From contig CAIPUQ010000182.1 of the NCBI GenBank assembly GCA_903868295.1, positions 1-9,528 of the forward strand: DNA of 9,528 nt, read 5' to 3'. The DNA comes from an uncultured Roseiflexaceae bacterium. GTDB taxonomy: Bacteria > Chloroflexota > Chloroflexia > Chloroflexales > Roseiflexaceae. Both the position numbers and the translations under genes were made by a program. The notes beneath the pieces were generated by a model. The model worked only from the letters and a program-made list of their open reading frames with translations. It was not told the origin of the DNA and ran no database searches. Below are positions 1 through 6,417 of this stretch, in pieces (the first letter of the stretch is position 1; the number at the start of each line of letters is the position of its first letter).

Positions 1-656
1 AGATACTCCAGCCCCAGCGCTTTGAGACCAAAATACTCAATCAGAATGACCGAAATCAATGCCAATGCCAACGTCATGTTGAGGTCAGCCGTCGGTGCAC
101 GCAAGAACGGCACGAGTTCTTCGTGCTCGTGATGGTCACATTGAATTGGCAAGGTATCAAAGCTGGTCGGCTTGATAACCTTCTTCTCCATGGCCTCGAT
201 GCGTGCGGGATCAGTGACTTTCTGACATAGGCCGATGCTGCCAGCACCTGGGAAGAGCCCGATGAAGTTAGACAGCAAAATCAAAAGAAAAGCTGTCGCG
301 ACAAACGGGAAGAACTTGGCTACGTTCTTTTTGTCGACCCCAACGGCGAAATCGTGGAGTGACCCCACCACCAACTCGATGAAGTTCTGGAAGCCACGGG
401 GAACCATCAGGTTCTTGGCTCCGAACAGCACCATCAGCACCAACAACACGTCGACGATGAGTGTGGTGATCAGGGAGTTTGTAATCGGGAACACTGTCTC
501 TTTGCTGCAATGCCCCGCGTCGTCAATGTACCCGCCGACACACGCCAATGCTTCTGCTTTCACAGAGACTGGCGGGAACGTGGGGAAACTGAACCCGAAG
601 ACATACAGGACAGCGCCGATTACGAGGGCCACTAATGCGGCATTGCGTACTGACAT
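1..656 (-). CDS. atpB: ATP synthase F0 subunit a, 3'-truncated by window edge
   Basis: This is the membrane subunit a of F1F0-ATP synthase, which forms the proton half-channels beside the c-ring. 218 complete codons are visible and the C-terminus lies beyond position 1. The ATG at 656 follows AGAGGGG with a 7-nt spacer; a GTG two codons earlier (662) is too close to that site. Hydrophobic helices lie at about residues 6-22, 60-80, 115-137 and 193-212. The signature is RAPTADLNMTLALAL (186-200), matching the P-[ST]-A-D-[LV]-N motif of the family. Between NFIGLFPG (130-137) and this motif is a roughly 48-residue loop carrying Cys144, Cys173 and CDHHEHEE (173-180), longer than the E. coli loop. 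The essential channel arginine should lie in the missing part. The gene has its own leader, so it probably heads the atp operon, which would continue leftward. Identification is secure; the role of the loop is unknown. Confidence 0.93.
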   Translation of the reverse strand, partial: MSVRNAALVALVIGAVLYVFGFSFPTFPPVSVKAEALACVGGYIDDAGHCSKETVFPITNSLITTLIVDVLLVLMVLFGAKNLMVPRGFQNFIELVVGSLHDFAVGVDKKNVAKFFPFVATAFLLILLSNFIGLFPGAGSIGLCQKVTDPARIEAMEKKVIKPTSFDTLPIQCDHHEHEELVPFLRAPTADLNMTLALALISVILIEYFGLKALGLEY

Positions 657-695
657 GTACACGCCCCTCTGACTTAATGAACGCTTTCACAAAGT

Positions 696-701
696 ACTAT
701 A
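696..701 (-). promoter_or_regulatory. Possible -10 box for atpB
   Basis: On the minus strand TATAGT lies about 40 nt upstream of the atpB ATG, which would give a leader of roughly 33 nt. No good -35 hexamer sits at 16-18 bp; the nearest (TTGCGC) is 21 bp away. The rest of the 657-825 gap is AT-rich and holds no gene or convincing terminator. Confidence 0.35.
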
Positions 702-825
702 CCTACAATCCAATTCGTGGTAGCGCAACACGTTTTGGGCTATAGATATATTCATTTCTAATAGTACCACATGTCACAATGAATGGTAAACGGAGATTTT
801 TTGTCATGCAATCGACATTGTCTTT

Positions 826-2409
826 TCACGAGACCGGGAGCATCACCGCAAAGACCGAGCCTTCACCGACCTTGCTCGACACCCACACATATCCATCCAT
901 CCGCTGCACGATGTCATAGACCAACGCGAGGCCAAGCCCTGCCCCGGTGCTCGTGCGCGTCAACGAATCGTCGAGTTGCACAAACGGCGCAAACAGGTGC
1001 AACTGATCAAGATCTGCGATACCGATGCCGTGATCGATAACGGTCACCGTCAGCCAGCGGCGCCGATCACTCGATACCGGCTCGGGCATATCACGGCGGA
1101 CCGTGTCTTGGACAATGACATCGACCCGCTCCCGTCGCGCATGTTCGGCGGCGTTCATGAGTAATTGCGACACCAGGACGCGCACCCAGCGAGCATCGGC
1201 AGTGATGGGGAGGATTGATTGATGCGTTTGCAACTGAATACTCACGCGGGGGTATCGTTCATTTACCTGTTCAATGACCTGACGGATGATTGCAACGACA
1301 TCGAAATCTTGGGTGATGAGGGCTTCGGTAGTCCCCGATGTCTGGAGCTCCGAGAGGGTATCGACGATTTGCTTCATGCGGCTGGCGTTTGCGCGTATTT
1401 CGTCGATTTGGTGGAGATCGGTCCCCGTGAGCGAGCGCGCCAACACCTCGGTGTAGCCAATGACCATCGTGAGTGGGGTGCGCAACTCGTGGGACGCAAG
1501 CGCGACGAACTCATCCTTCATCGCTTCGATTTGGCGCTGTTTGCGATAGAGCCCCGCCATGTGACCGTAGACGTCTGCGTTCTGGAGGGCGGCGATGCTT
1601 TGCTTCGCAAGGAGTGTCAAGAGCTCGTTCACCGATGGCAGATTGGGGAAGGGGTCATCGGTGCCGATAAGCAACACTGCTTGGATGTCGTTGGCGATCA
1701 ACGGGATGCCGATGGTCAGGGTGGTCTTCTGATGCTCATACGCAAACGCGACGAAATCGCCGGTCTGTAATGTCCGTTCGTGCAAAACCCGATGGGCAAA
1801 ATCAACGCCTGCAACCGTCATGGTCCAGGTAGGATCCGACATGGTTACCGTTGTGAGGGGTGTTTTGTTGTTACCGACCAACAGCGCCGCCACCGGCCAG
1901 CCGCTCCAGCGCACCGCCAGACCGAGTATTGTCGGCACCAGGGTACGGTACTCGAGGGTTGTGGTGAGTACTTCGCTATCAATGCGTAGTGCTTCGAGGG
2001 CGCGCAAACGGACATTATCGCGGATGACATCACGACGGTGGAGCGCTTGTGTGACGGCGAGCAACAACTGCGTCAAATCGAACGGTTTGGGGACGAAATC
2101 AGAGATACCGTATTGCATCGCTTGCAAAAGATGGTCGTACGACGCATACGCAGTCATCATCACAATCGCAGCCGAAGGGTCGTGGTCGTGCACCATTTGG
2201 GCGACCGCAAGACCATCCATACCGGGCATTTTGAGATCCGTGAGGATGACATCATACGTGTCTTGCAGCAAGAGCTCGGCGACGGAGTGTGCATCAGAGG
2301 TGGTGGTCACCCGATAGCCGCGTGATTGCAGGGCCCGAGCACAGATGTGACACATCTCGGGCTCGTCGTCGATGACCAAGACATGGGTTCCTCGTTGCAG
2401 ATCAGTCAT
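826..2409 (-). CDS. Receiver-GAF-HisKA-HATPase soluble histidine kinase
   Basis: This is a 527-residue cytoplasmic sensor histidine kinase with an N-terminal receiver domain. The receiver spans about 3-120: acidic pair Asp14/Asp15, phosphoacceptor Asp58 in ILTDLKMPG, Thr86 and Lys108 in PKPF. A GAF-like region follows at about 145-280. The dimerisation/phosphotransfer domain has the H-box FVALASHELRTPL with His307. The ATPase domain has the N-box with Asn419, the G1 box DHGIGI (459-464) and the G2 box GAGLGLAL (489-496). There are no membrane segments, so the signal is internal or arrives through the receiver. I chose the ATG at 2409 because GGAGG lies 5 nt upstream; the ATG at 2412 is too close, and longer starts run into the preceding gene. 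The start overlaps that gene's stop by 8 nt, so translation is probably coupled. No output regulator is adjacent, and the partner and signal are unknown. Confidence 0.93.
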   Translation of the reverse strand: MTDLQRGTHVLVIDDEPEMCHICARALQSRGYRVTTTSDAHSVAELLLQDTYDVILTDLKMPGMDGLAVAQMVHDHDPSAAIVMMTAYASYDHLLQAMQYGISDFVPKPFDLTQLLLAVTQALHRRDVIRDNVRLRALEALRIDSEVLTTTLEYRTLVPTILGLAVRWSGWPVAALLVGNNKTPLTTVTMSDPTWTMTVAGVDFAHRVLHERTLQTGDFVAFAYEHQKTTLTIGIPLIANDIQAVLLIGTDDPFPNLPSVNELLTLLAKQSIAALQNADVYGHMAGLYRKQRQIEAMKDEFVALASHELRTPLTMVIGYTEVLARSLTGTDLHQIDEIRANASRMKQIVDTLSELQTSGTTEALITQDFDVVAIIRQVIEQVNERYPRVSIQLQTHQSILPITADARWVRVLVSQLLMNAAEHARRERVDVIVQDTVRRDMPEPVSSDRRRWLTVTVIDHGIGIADLDQLHLFAPFVQLDDSLTRTSTGAGLGLALVYDIVQRMDGYVWVSSKVGEGSVFAVMLPVS

Positions 2410-3367
2410 CATTCCCTCCGAGCAATCCACCATGCGCCCATGCAGCGATTGCGGCAGCGTCTGGGACGTCATCGGCGATGAGCCGTGGCAACAACAGGTC
2501 GACGACGTTGCGCGCACGGTTGCGGATACACCCAGGAGCAGCCAAGAACGGCACCGAATCGATGTTGCCGACCAGCATCATATTACCCGGTTCAACAGGT
2601 GCACCATGACGAATAATCTGTCCTCCGGCAGCACTGACACCTGCCGGGATGGCCTCGGCGACTCCCATCACGGATGTTTCGGAGATAGAAATCAACAGAT
2701 CACAGTGTGCGGCCAGCGTACGCAACGCACGACCGACGTCACTGGCTGCGGCGATGCATGCTTCTTCACGCGTCACCGCCGCATCGAGCAACGCCAGCCG
2801 ATCACGCAGTGGCGGCAGATGACTCTGTCGGATGCGTTCGTACGTCGCCACCGCACCGACGACCAAAACACCGACCCGACGACGTACAAACGGGAGCACA
2901 CGGACAACGCTTGTATGGTGTACGGGGAGCTCGTGTTGCGGCACCGCAAAGGGCAATATTTTGACCGAAGCGACCCGCTGACCGGCATGCACCACCTGAC
3001 CATCGCGGATGGTCGCCACCGTCTGTGTGGGATTGTGATTGGCCTGGACGAGTGCGTCGATGTCGATGCGCACGACTCCGGCGTGGCTGGCATGCATGTC
3101 AGCACGACCATGATGGGCAGCGGCAATCTGTACACCGCTGCCTACGGTATGGCGGGCGACGTGAGCCGCAGCATGGTTTTCGTCGATTTCATCGGGATCA
3201 GCAATCACAATATCGACCAGTGCGATGTGTTCGTCGTGCAAGCGTGTGACATCATACGGCGTCAGACGGTGGCCTTTGGCAACAATACGTTGGCCGGCAT
3301 GATTACTGATGTTGGTGCGGGCAATGTGGCCGATAGCCGCAGCGGGAGGACATGTTACATATCGCAT
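2402..3367 (-). CDS. Molybdopterin-binding MoeA-like protein
   Basis: This 321-residue protein is probably a molybdopterin-binding (MoCF_biosynth-type) protein. The C-terminal half (about 160-300) has the family layout: a beta-alpha core beginning RRRVGVLVVGAV (162-173), then CDLLISISETSVMGVAEAIP (222-241), then AAGGQIIRHGAPVEPGNMML (246-265) and the PGCIRNRARNVVD segment (278-290). In MoeA/MogA relatives these elements hold the pterin cofactor. The N-terminal part (about 1-150) resembles the leader domain of the MoeA-like proteins found beside XdhC and MocA genes, and full MoeA domain structure is not present. The ATG at 3367 overlaps the end of the MocA-like gene by 13 nt, and no strong ribosome binding site is visible, which suits translational coupling. 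Its likely job is handling molybdopterin or Mo cofactor for a hydroxylase. The exact reaction is not known to me and I do not assign a gene symbol. Confidence 0.8.
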   Translation of the reverse strand: MRYVTCPPAAAIGHIARTNISNHAGQRIVAKGHRLTPYDVTRLHDEHIALVDIVIADPDEIDENHAAAHVARHTVGSGVQIAAAHHGRADMHASHAGVVRIDIDALVQANHNPTQTVATIRDGQVVHAGQRVASVKILPFAVPQHELPVHHTSVVRVLPFVRRRVGVLVVGAVATYERIRQSHLPPLRDRLALLDAAVTREEACIAAASDVGRALRTLAAHCDLLISISETSVMGVAEAIPAGVSAAGGQIIRHGAPVEPGNMMLVGNIDSVPFLAAPGCIRNRARNVVDLLLPRLIADDVPDAAAIAAWAHGGLLGGNDD

Positions 3368-3960
3368 AGTGCTGCGTAATCCTCTGGGGTATCGATATCA
3401 CGGAGTAATTCAGGGGCATCGAAATCGACGAATGTGGGAACCACCGTCCCTGCCGCAAACAGTTGCCGCCCACCCGTTGGACCGCTCAACTGCGATAAGG
3501 TCTCGAGGGCCTGTGCGCCCCAGACGACGGGACTGGTGGGCTGTTGGCCGACCCGAGGCATACATGCTGCGGCGGATGGGTGCGCAGCGAGGAGTGTCAG
3601 CAGATGCGTGGCGGTCAACAGCGGTTGGTCACACGGCAAAAAAACCACGCGCCGGCATCCGCGCTGCTGTGCCCAGCGTGCACCGCACGCTACTGATGTC
3701 CCTTGACCCATCGCATAATCGGCGTTTTCGATGAAAACAACGGGGCGATCTGCGACCGCCAAGCGAACCGCGACTGCGTCGTGCCCGAGGACTACTGCTA
3801 TGTCGGTTATTCCAGCCGCCCGTACGATATCAATGGTGTAGCCCAACAGCGTGGTGCCCCGCCACGGCAACAATTGTTTGGAACGCCCCAGACGCCGCGA
3901 GAGACCTGCTGCCAGTATCACTGCAACGACGGTCGTGTCATGGCGTTCATTGGGTACCAT
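3355..3960 (-). CDS. MocA-like molybdenum cofactor nucleotidyltransferase
   Basis: This 201-residue protein belongs to the MobA/MocA family, which joins CTP or GTP to molybdopterin to give the dinucleotide cofactor. The N-terminal signature ILAAGLSRRLGRSKQLLPW (15-33) is the nucleotide-binding loop, with Lys28 at the conserved position. Asn79 and GQGTSV (85-90) follow, then LPCDQPLL (108-115), whose Asp111 should bind the metal. The DIDTPEDY tail (188-195) is also typical. Beside XdhC a cytidylyltransferase (MocA) is more likely than MobA, because xanthine-oxidase family enzymes usually use the cytosine dinucleotide form; this is inference from context. The start is uncertain. The ATG at 3960 lies 2 nt past the xdhC stop and gives a normal-length leader. 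A GTG at 3984 would add eight residues. Neither has a clear ribosome binding site, so reinitiation after xdhC is likely. Confidence 0.88.
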   Translation of the reverse strand: MVPNERHDTTVVAVILAAGLSRRLGRSKQLLPWRGTTLLGYTIDIVRAAGITDIAVVLGHDAVAVRLAVADRPVVFIENADYAMGQGTSVACGARWAQQRGCRRVVFLPCDQPLLTATHLLTLLAAHPSAAACMPRVGQQPTSPVVWGAQALETLSQLSGPTGGRQLFAAGTVVPTFVDFDAPELLRDIDTPEDYAALCDM

Positions 3961-3962
3961 GG

Positions 3963-5006
3963 TCACTCGGCTTTGCCGTTCCACACAGCGACAATCTGCG
4001 CCATGATGCTCAAGGCAATCTCGGCAGGAGTGCGACCACCGATGTCGAGCCCGATGGGCGCATGCAGGCGGGCGACGTCCGCTACAGTCAAGCCAGCAGC
4101 GCTGAGGCGTTCGATTCGTTCTGCGTGGGTCTTGCGGCTGCCCAAGGCACCCACATAGCGTACGTCGCTGGGCAATGCGACCAGCAACGCCGGATCGTCT
4201 AACTTGGGGTCATGGGTCAACACGACGACCGCGACGTTGCGATGCAAGCGCCCTACGAGTGCTTCGTCTGGCCATGCATGGACGAGTTCATCGGCGTGCC
4301 CAAACCGTTCTGCAGTGGCGAATGCAGCGCGCGCATCGACAACGACGGTACGGAAGCCCAATTGCGCAGCATAGGCGGTCAGCTCGAGCGAGATATGGAC
4401 CGCGCCGATCATGATGATGGTCGGTGGTGGTGGGTACACCTCGACAAAAACGTCGACACCTTCGATAGCACGGACACCATGTGCTCCATCGGCGAGCATG
4501 GCACCCGCGTGGGTCATGATTGCGTCACGCAAGGCACCGTCAGCCATGTCGCTGCGTGCATCGACGTCTGGAGCGACCATGAGCTGTTGACCGGTCGCGG
4601 GCCCTGTCAGCACCGTTGCCAAGACAACCGGCTGTTGTGCCACCAGCCGTTGCACGACGGTGCTGGTACAGTCGGTCCCGTGCAGTGCATCAATACGGGG
4701 CAACGGTGCGACAAACACATCGATAGTGCCACCACAGGCGAGCCCAACCTCCCATGCTTGTTCGTCGGCCACGCCGAAATGGAGCAACGCTGCGGTGCCG
4801 GTTTTAAGGGCGTGCTGACAGGCGTCATACACTGCGCCTTCGATACATCCACCGCTGACAGACCCCGCGATATTGCCCTGATCGGTCACAGCCATTTTGG
4901 CGGCCAACCCACGCGGCGACGAGCCGAGCGTGCGCACGACCGTCGCCATGGCGACGCGTTCGCCGCGTTCTTGCCAACGGAGCACGGCATCAATGACGTC
5001 ACGCAT
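3963..5006 (-). CDS. xdhC: XdhC/CoxI family Mo-hydroxylase maturation protein
   Basis: XdhC-family proteins bind finished Mo cofactor, promote its sulfuration and insert it into xanthine dehydrogenase-type enzymes. The 347-residue protein has the N-terminal XdhC_CoxI domain (about 1-105), with GSSPRGLAAKMAV (28-40), GSVSGGCIEGAVYDA (48-62) and the Cys-containing GLACGGTIDVFV (88-99). The C-terminal Rossmann domain (about 195-340) has IIMIGAVHISLELTAYAAQL (197-216), VGALGSRKTHAERI (285-298) and HAPIGLDIGGRTPAEIALSI (315-334). The glycine loop reads GAVHIS rather than the common GAGHVA, a variant I associate with the CoxI-like branch. The ATG at 5006 has GAGG 6 nt upstream, inside the end of the kinase gene, and overlaps that gene's stop by 8 nt. 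No hydroxylase subunit gene is present in the window, so the client enzyme must be encoded elsewhere. Confidence 0.92.
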   Translation of the reverse strand: MRDVIDAVLRWQERGERVAMATVVRTLGSSPRGLAAKMAVTDQGNIAGSVSGGCIEGAVYDACQHALKTGTAALLHFGVADEQAWEVGLACGGTIDVFVAPLPRIDALHGTDCTSTVVQRLVAQQPVVLATVLTGPATGQQLMVAPDVDARSDMADGALRDAIMTHAGAMLADGAHGVRAIEGVDVFVEVYPPPPTIIMIGAVHISLELTAYAAQLGFRTVVVDARAAFATAERFGHADELVHAWPDEALVGRLHRNVAVVVLTHDPKLDDPALLVALPSDVRYVGALGSRKTHAERIERLSAAGLTVADVARLHAPIGLDIGGRTPAEIALSIMAQIVAVWNGKAE

Positions 5007-5931
5007 GGTCTGCCTCAGTCAGATAGGGGAGTGCTTCGGCGAGGGTCGCTTGGGCTGCGGTACCACCGGCAGCGCGGGTCGATAACGACCCACAGACAGC
5101 GCCGAGCTGGAGCGAACGCTGCAATGACCAACCAGCCAACATGCCGTACACCATCCCGGCATTGAACGAATCACCGGCACCGACTGCGTCGATAAAATCT
5201 GTTTGTATCGCGTTCACATGTGCCAACGACGTACCGTGCTGACCATATGCACCGTCTGCACCACATTTGATCGCTACCGTCTGTACCTGCTCTGCCAACA
5301 CGGGTAATGCGCCTGCAACGGTGGATTGGCGACTAATTGCACAGGCTTCGGCATCATTGGGCAAAAACAGGTTGGTATAGGGGAACAGCGCATCGAGTCC
5401 AGCCCACACCTCTGCAGGATCCCAGTTGGTGTCGACCGATGTCGTGCCGCCGTTTGCCTGCATCTGTTGGAACATGCCCGGCAATCCCGGTCGCAAGGCG
5501 TGTTGCAGGTAGTAACTCCCAATATGCAAGTGGCGGGCAGACGCAACCAACGTAGCCGGGATCATACGCGCAGCGAGCAGTGGAATGCCCCCTTCGTAGG
5601 TCAACATGGCGCGATCTGTGGGCTTTTGGAGAATCACCGTCAATCCACTGCGGACTTTGGGATCAACGATGCAATGCGACGTATCGACACCTGCTGCGGT
5701 CAGTGCATCCATACAAAACCGACCGATGGTGTCATCGCCGCACACACCCACATATGCAACAGAAAGGCCAAGGCGCGCTGCACCACATGCAAAAATCGCA
5801 GAAGAACCGCCGAGGACAAGGGCCATGTCATCGACGATTTTTTCATGTTGTTGCCAAACGGGCTCGACGTCGCCACGCAGAATCAAATCTGCATTGAGTT
5901 CGCCGAGGACAAGCAGGTCATAGGTGGTCAT
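4999..5931 (-). CDS. PfkB/ribokinase-family carbohydrate or nucleoside kinase
   Basis: This 310-residue ribokinase-fold kinase would phosphorylate a sugar or nucleoside with ATP. The PfkB N-terminal glycine segment is LGGSSAIFACGAARLG (40-55), followed by YVGVCGDDTIG (60-70). The substrate region contains PNDAEA (191-196), the N-x-x-E motif linked to magnesium and phosphate handling. The C-terminal signature DAVGAGDSFNAG (248-259) forms the anion hole, with Asp254 as the catalytic base. Length and domain order are normal. I chose the ATG at 5931 because TGGAG lies 7 nt upstream; a start at 5946 would begin before that site. It is the first gene of the minus-strand operon, with a TATAAT box just upstream. 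The substrate cannot be read from the sequence. The link to xdhC makes a purine nucleoside or a breakdown sugar tempting, but that is speculative. Confidence 0.9.
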   Translation of the reverse strand: MTTYDLLVLGELNADLILRGDVEPVWQQHEKIVDDMALVLGGSSAIFACGAARLGLSVAYVGVCGDDTIGRFCMDALTAAGVDTSHCIVDPKVRSGLTVILQKPTDRAMLTYEGGIPLLAARMIPATLVASARHLHIGSYYLQHALRPGLPGMFQQMQANGGTTSVDTNWDPAEVWAGLDALFPYTNLFLPNDAEACAISRQSTVAGALPVLAEQVQTVAIKCGADGAYGQHGTSLAHVNAIQTDFIDAVGAGDSFNAGMVYGMLAGWSLQRSLQLGAVCGSLSTRAAGGTAAQATLAEALPYLTEADHA

Positions 5932-5958
5932 GGGGCAACTCCACATTGAATTACGACA

Positions 5959-5987
5959 ATTATAATTCTCTTTTCTCTACAAAGAAA
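5959..5987 (-). promoter_or_regulatory. Promoter of the kinase-xdhC-mocA-histidine kinase operon
   Basis: On the minus strand a perfect TATAAT (5964-5959) lies about 28 nt upstream of the kinase ATG. A weak -35-like TTTCTT (5987-5982) stands 17 bp further up. Transcription would begin near 5951 with a short leader of about 20 nt. The -35 region lies in the pyrimidine-rich tail of the preceding terminator. Confidence 0.55.
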
Positions 5988-5994
5988 AGAAACG

Positions 5995-6024
5995 CCCCCC
6001 TGTATGGAAATCCATACAGGGGGG
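5995..6024 (-). terminator. Strong hairpin terminator of the small gene
   Basis: A perfect 14-bp inverted repeat (arms 5995-6008 and 6011-6024) has a run of six G:C pairs at its base and a 2-nt apex. On the minus strand it is followed by GCGTTTCTTTTCTTTG, a T-rich tail broken by single C and G bases. No T-run follows on the plus strand, so it terminates leftward transcription. It begins 17 nt after the stop of the 54-codon gene and insulates that gene from the kinase operon promoter. Confidence 0.75.
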
Positions 6025-6041
6025 AGGTGAATACTGGGAGA

Positions 6042-6206
6042 CTAATTCTGGAAACCGACATCCGTGCTCAGATCGGTACCATCCTCCAGCGAAGGATCGT
6101 AATCGACTTGACCCAGGATCTTTGACTTGATCAACACGATACATGTGGTGCCGAACCAATCAGATAGCGCGTCAATCGTGCCTGGTGATGCGTCGGCATG
6201 AATCAT
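6042..6206 (-). CDS. Unrecognised 54-residue acidic protein
   Basis: I do not recognise this protein. It is 54 residues long, begins MIHADASPGTIDALSDWF and ends STDVGFQN. The case that it is a real gene comes from its surroundings: GGAG lies 7 nt before the ATG, an in-frame TGA five codons upstream excludes a longer start, and a strong hairpin terminator follows its TAG by 17 nt. The protein is acidic (eight Asp and one Glu against two Lys) with one Cys (Cys22). A short hydrophobic stretch (residues 22-34) is interrupted by two lysines, so it does not look like a membrane helix or a signal peptide. It is divergent from katG and separated from it by 211 nt. No convincing promoter was found. 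It could be a small regulatory or stress protein, or a remnant of a longer gene; neither can be decided here. Confidence 0.6.
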   Translation of the reverse strand: MIHADASPGTIDALSDWFGTTCIVLIKSKILGQVDYDPSLEDGTDLSTDVGFQN

Positions 6207-6342
6207 ACCTCTGCTCCATCATGTGCGACTCCGCGGTTACGTCTGGGTTTGTGTGCCAATTTGCCGTATCTCAGCAGCAGGCGACCAAGATGAGTGTTTG
6301 CAATAACAGCCACAAGACTCCCCCCACACAGACAAATCCCGG

Positions 6343-6348
6343 TATACT
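6343..6348 (+). promoter_or_regulatory. Possible -10 box for katG
   Basis: TATACT lies about 70 nt upstream of the katG start. The position 17 bp before it is a C-run, so there is no standard -35 hexamer, and an activator-dependent promoter is possible. The remainder of the 6207-6417 gap shows no clear OxyR, PerR or Fur palindrome by eye. Confidence 0.35.
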
Positions 6349-6417
6349 TTAAGTAGCGCATCCAACGCACTGCACATATCCGTACCCATCTGCGTCTATC
6401 CCACCATAGGAGTACAC

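Noticed and set aside
235..672. Plus-strand open frame of 145 codons opposite atpB
   Set aside because: It is antisense to a clear subunit a gene, and its translation is low-complexity and resembles no family.
797..820. Possible terminator after the histidine kinase
   Set aside because: The short TGTC/GACA stem is weak and is followed on the minus strand by A-run rather than T-run.
2410..2517. N-terminal extension of the histidine kinase to 2517
   Set aside because: It would overlap the upstream gene by over 100 nt, and the extra residues are not domain-like; GGAGG and the receiver start support 2409.
2372..3379. Plus-strand open frame of 335 codons opposite the molybdopterin-binding protein gene
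   Set aside because: The minus-strand frame has recognisable domain motifs and operon overlaps. The plus-strand product is rich in Arg, His, Asp and Thr with no motif, as expected of an antisense shadow.
5958..5967. AATTATAATT palindrome as a PerR or Fur operator
   Set aside because: It is only 10 bp, coincides with the -10 box and lacks the rest of the PerR or Fur consensus.
5977..6159. Minus-strand 60-codon frame across the hairpin
   Set aside because: It has no ribosome binding site and reads through the terminator stem. The frame at 6042-6206 has both a ribosome binding site and a terminator placed after its stop.
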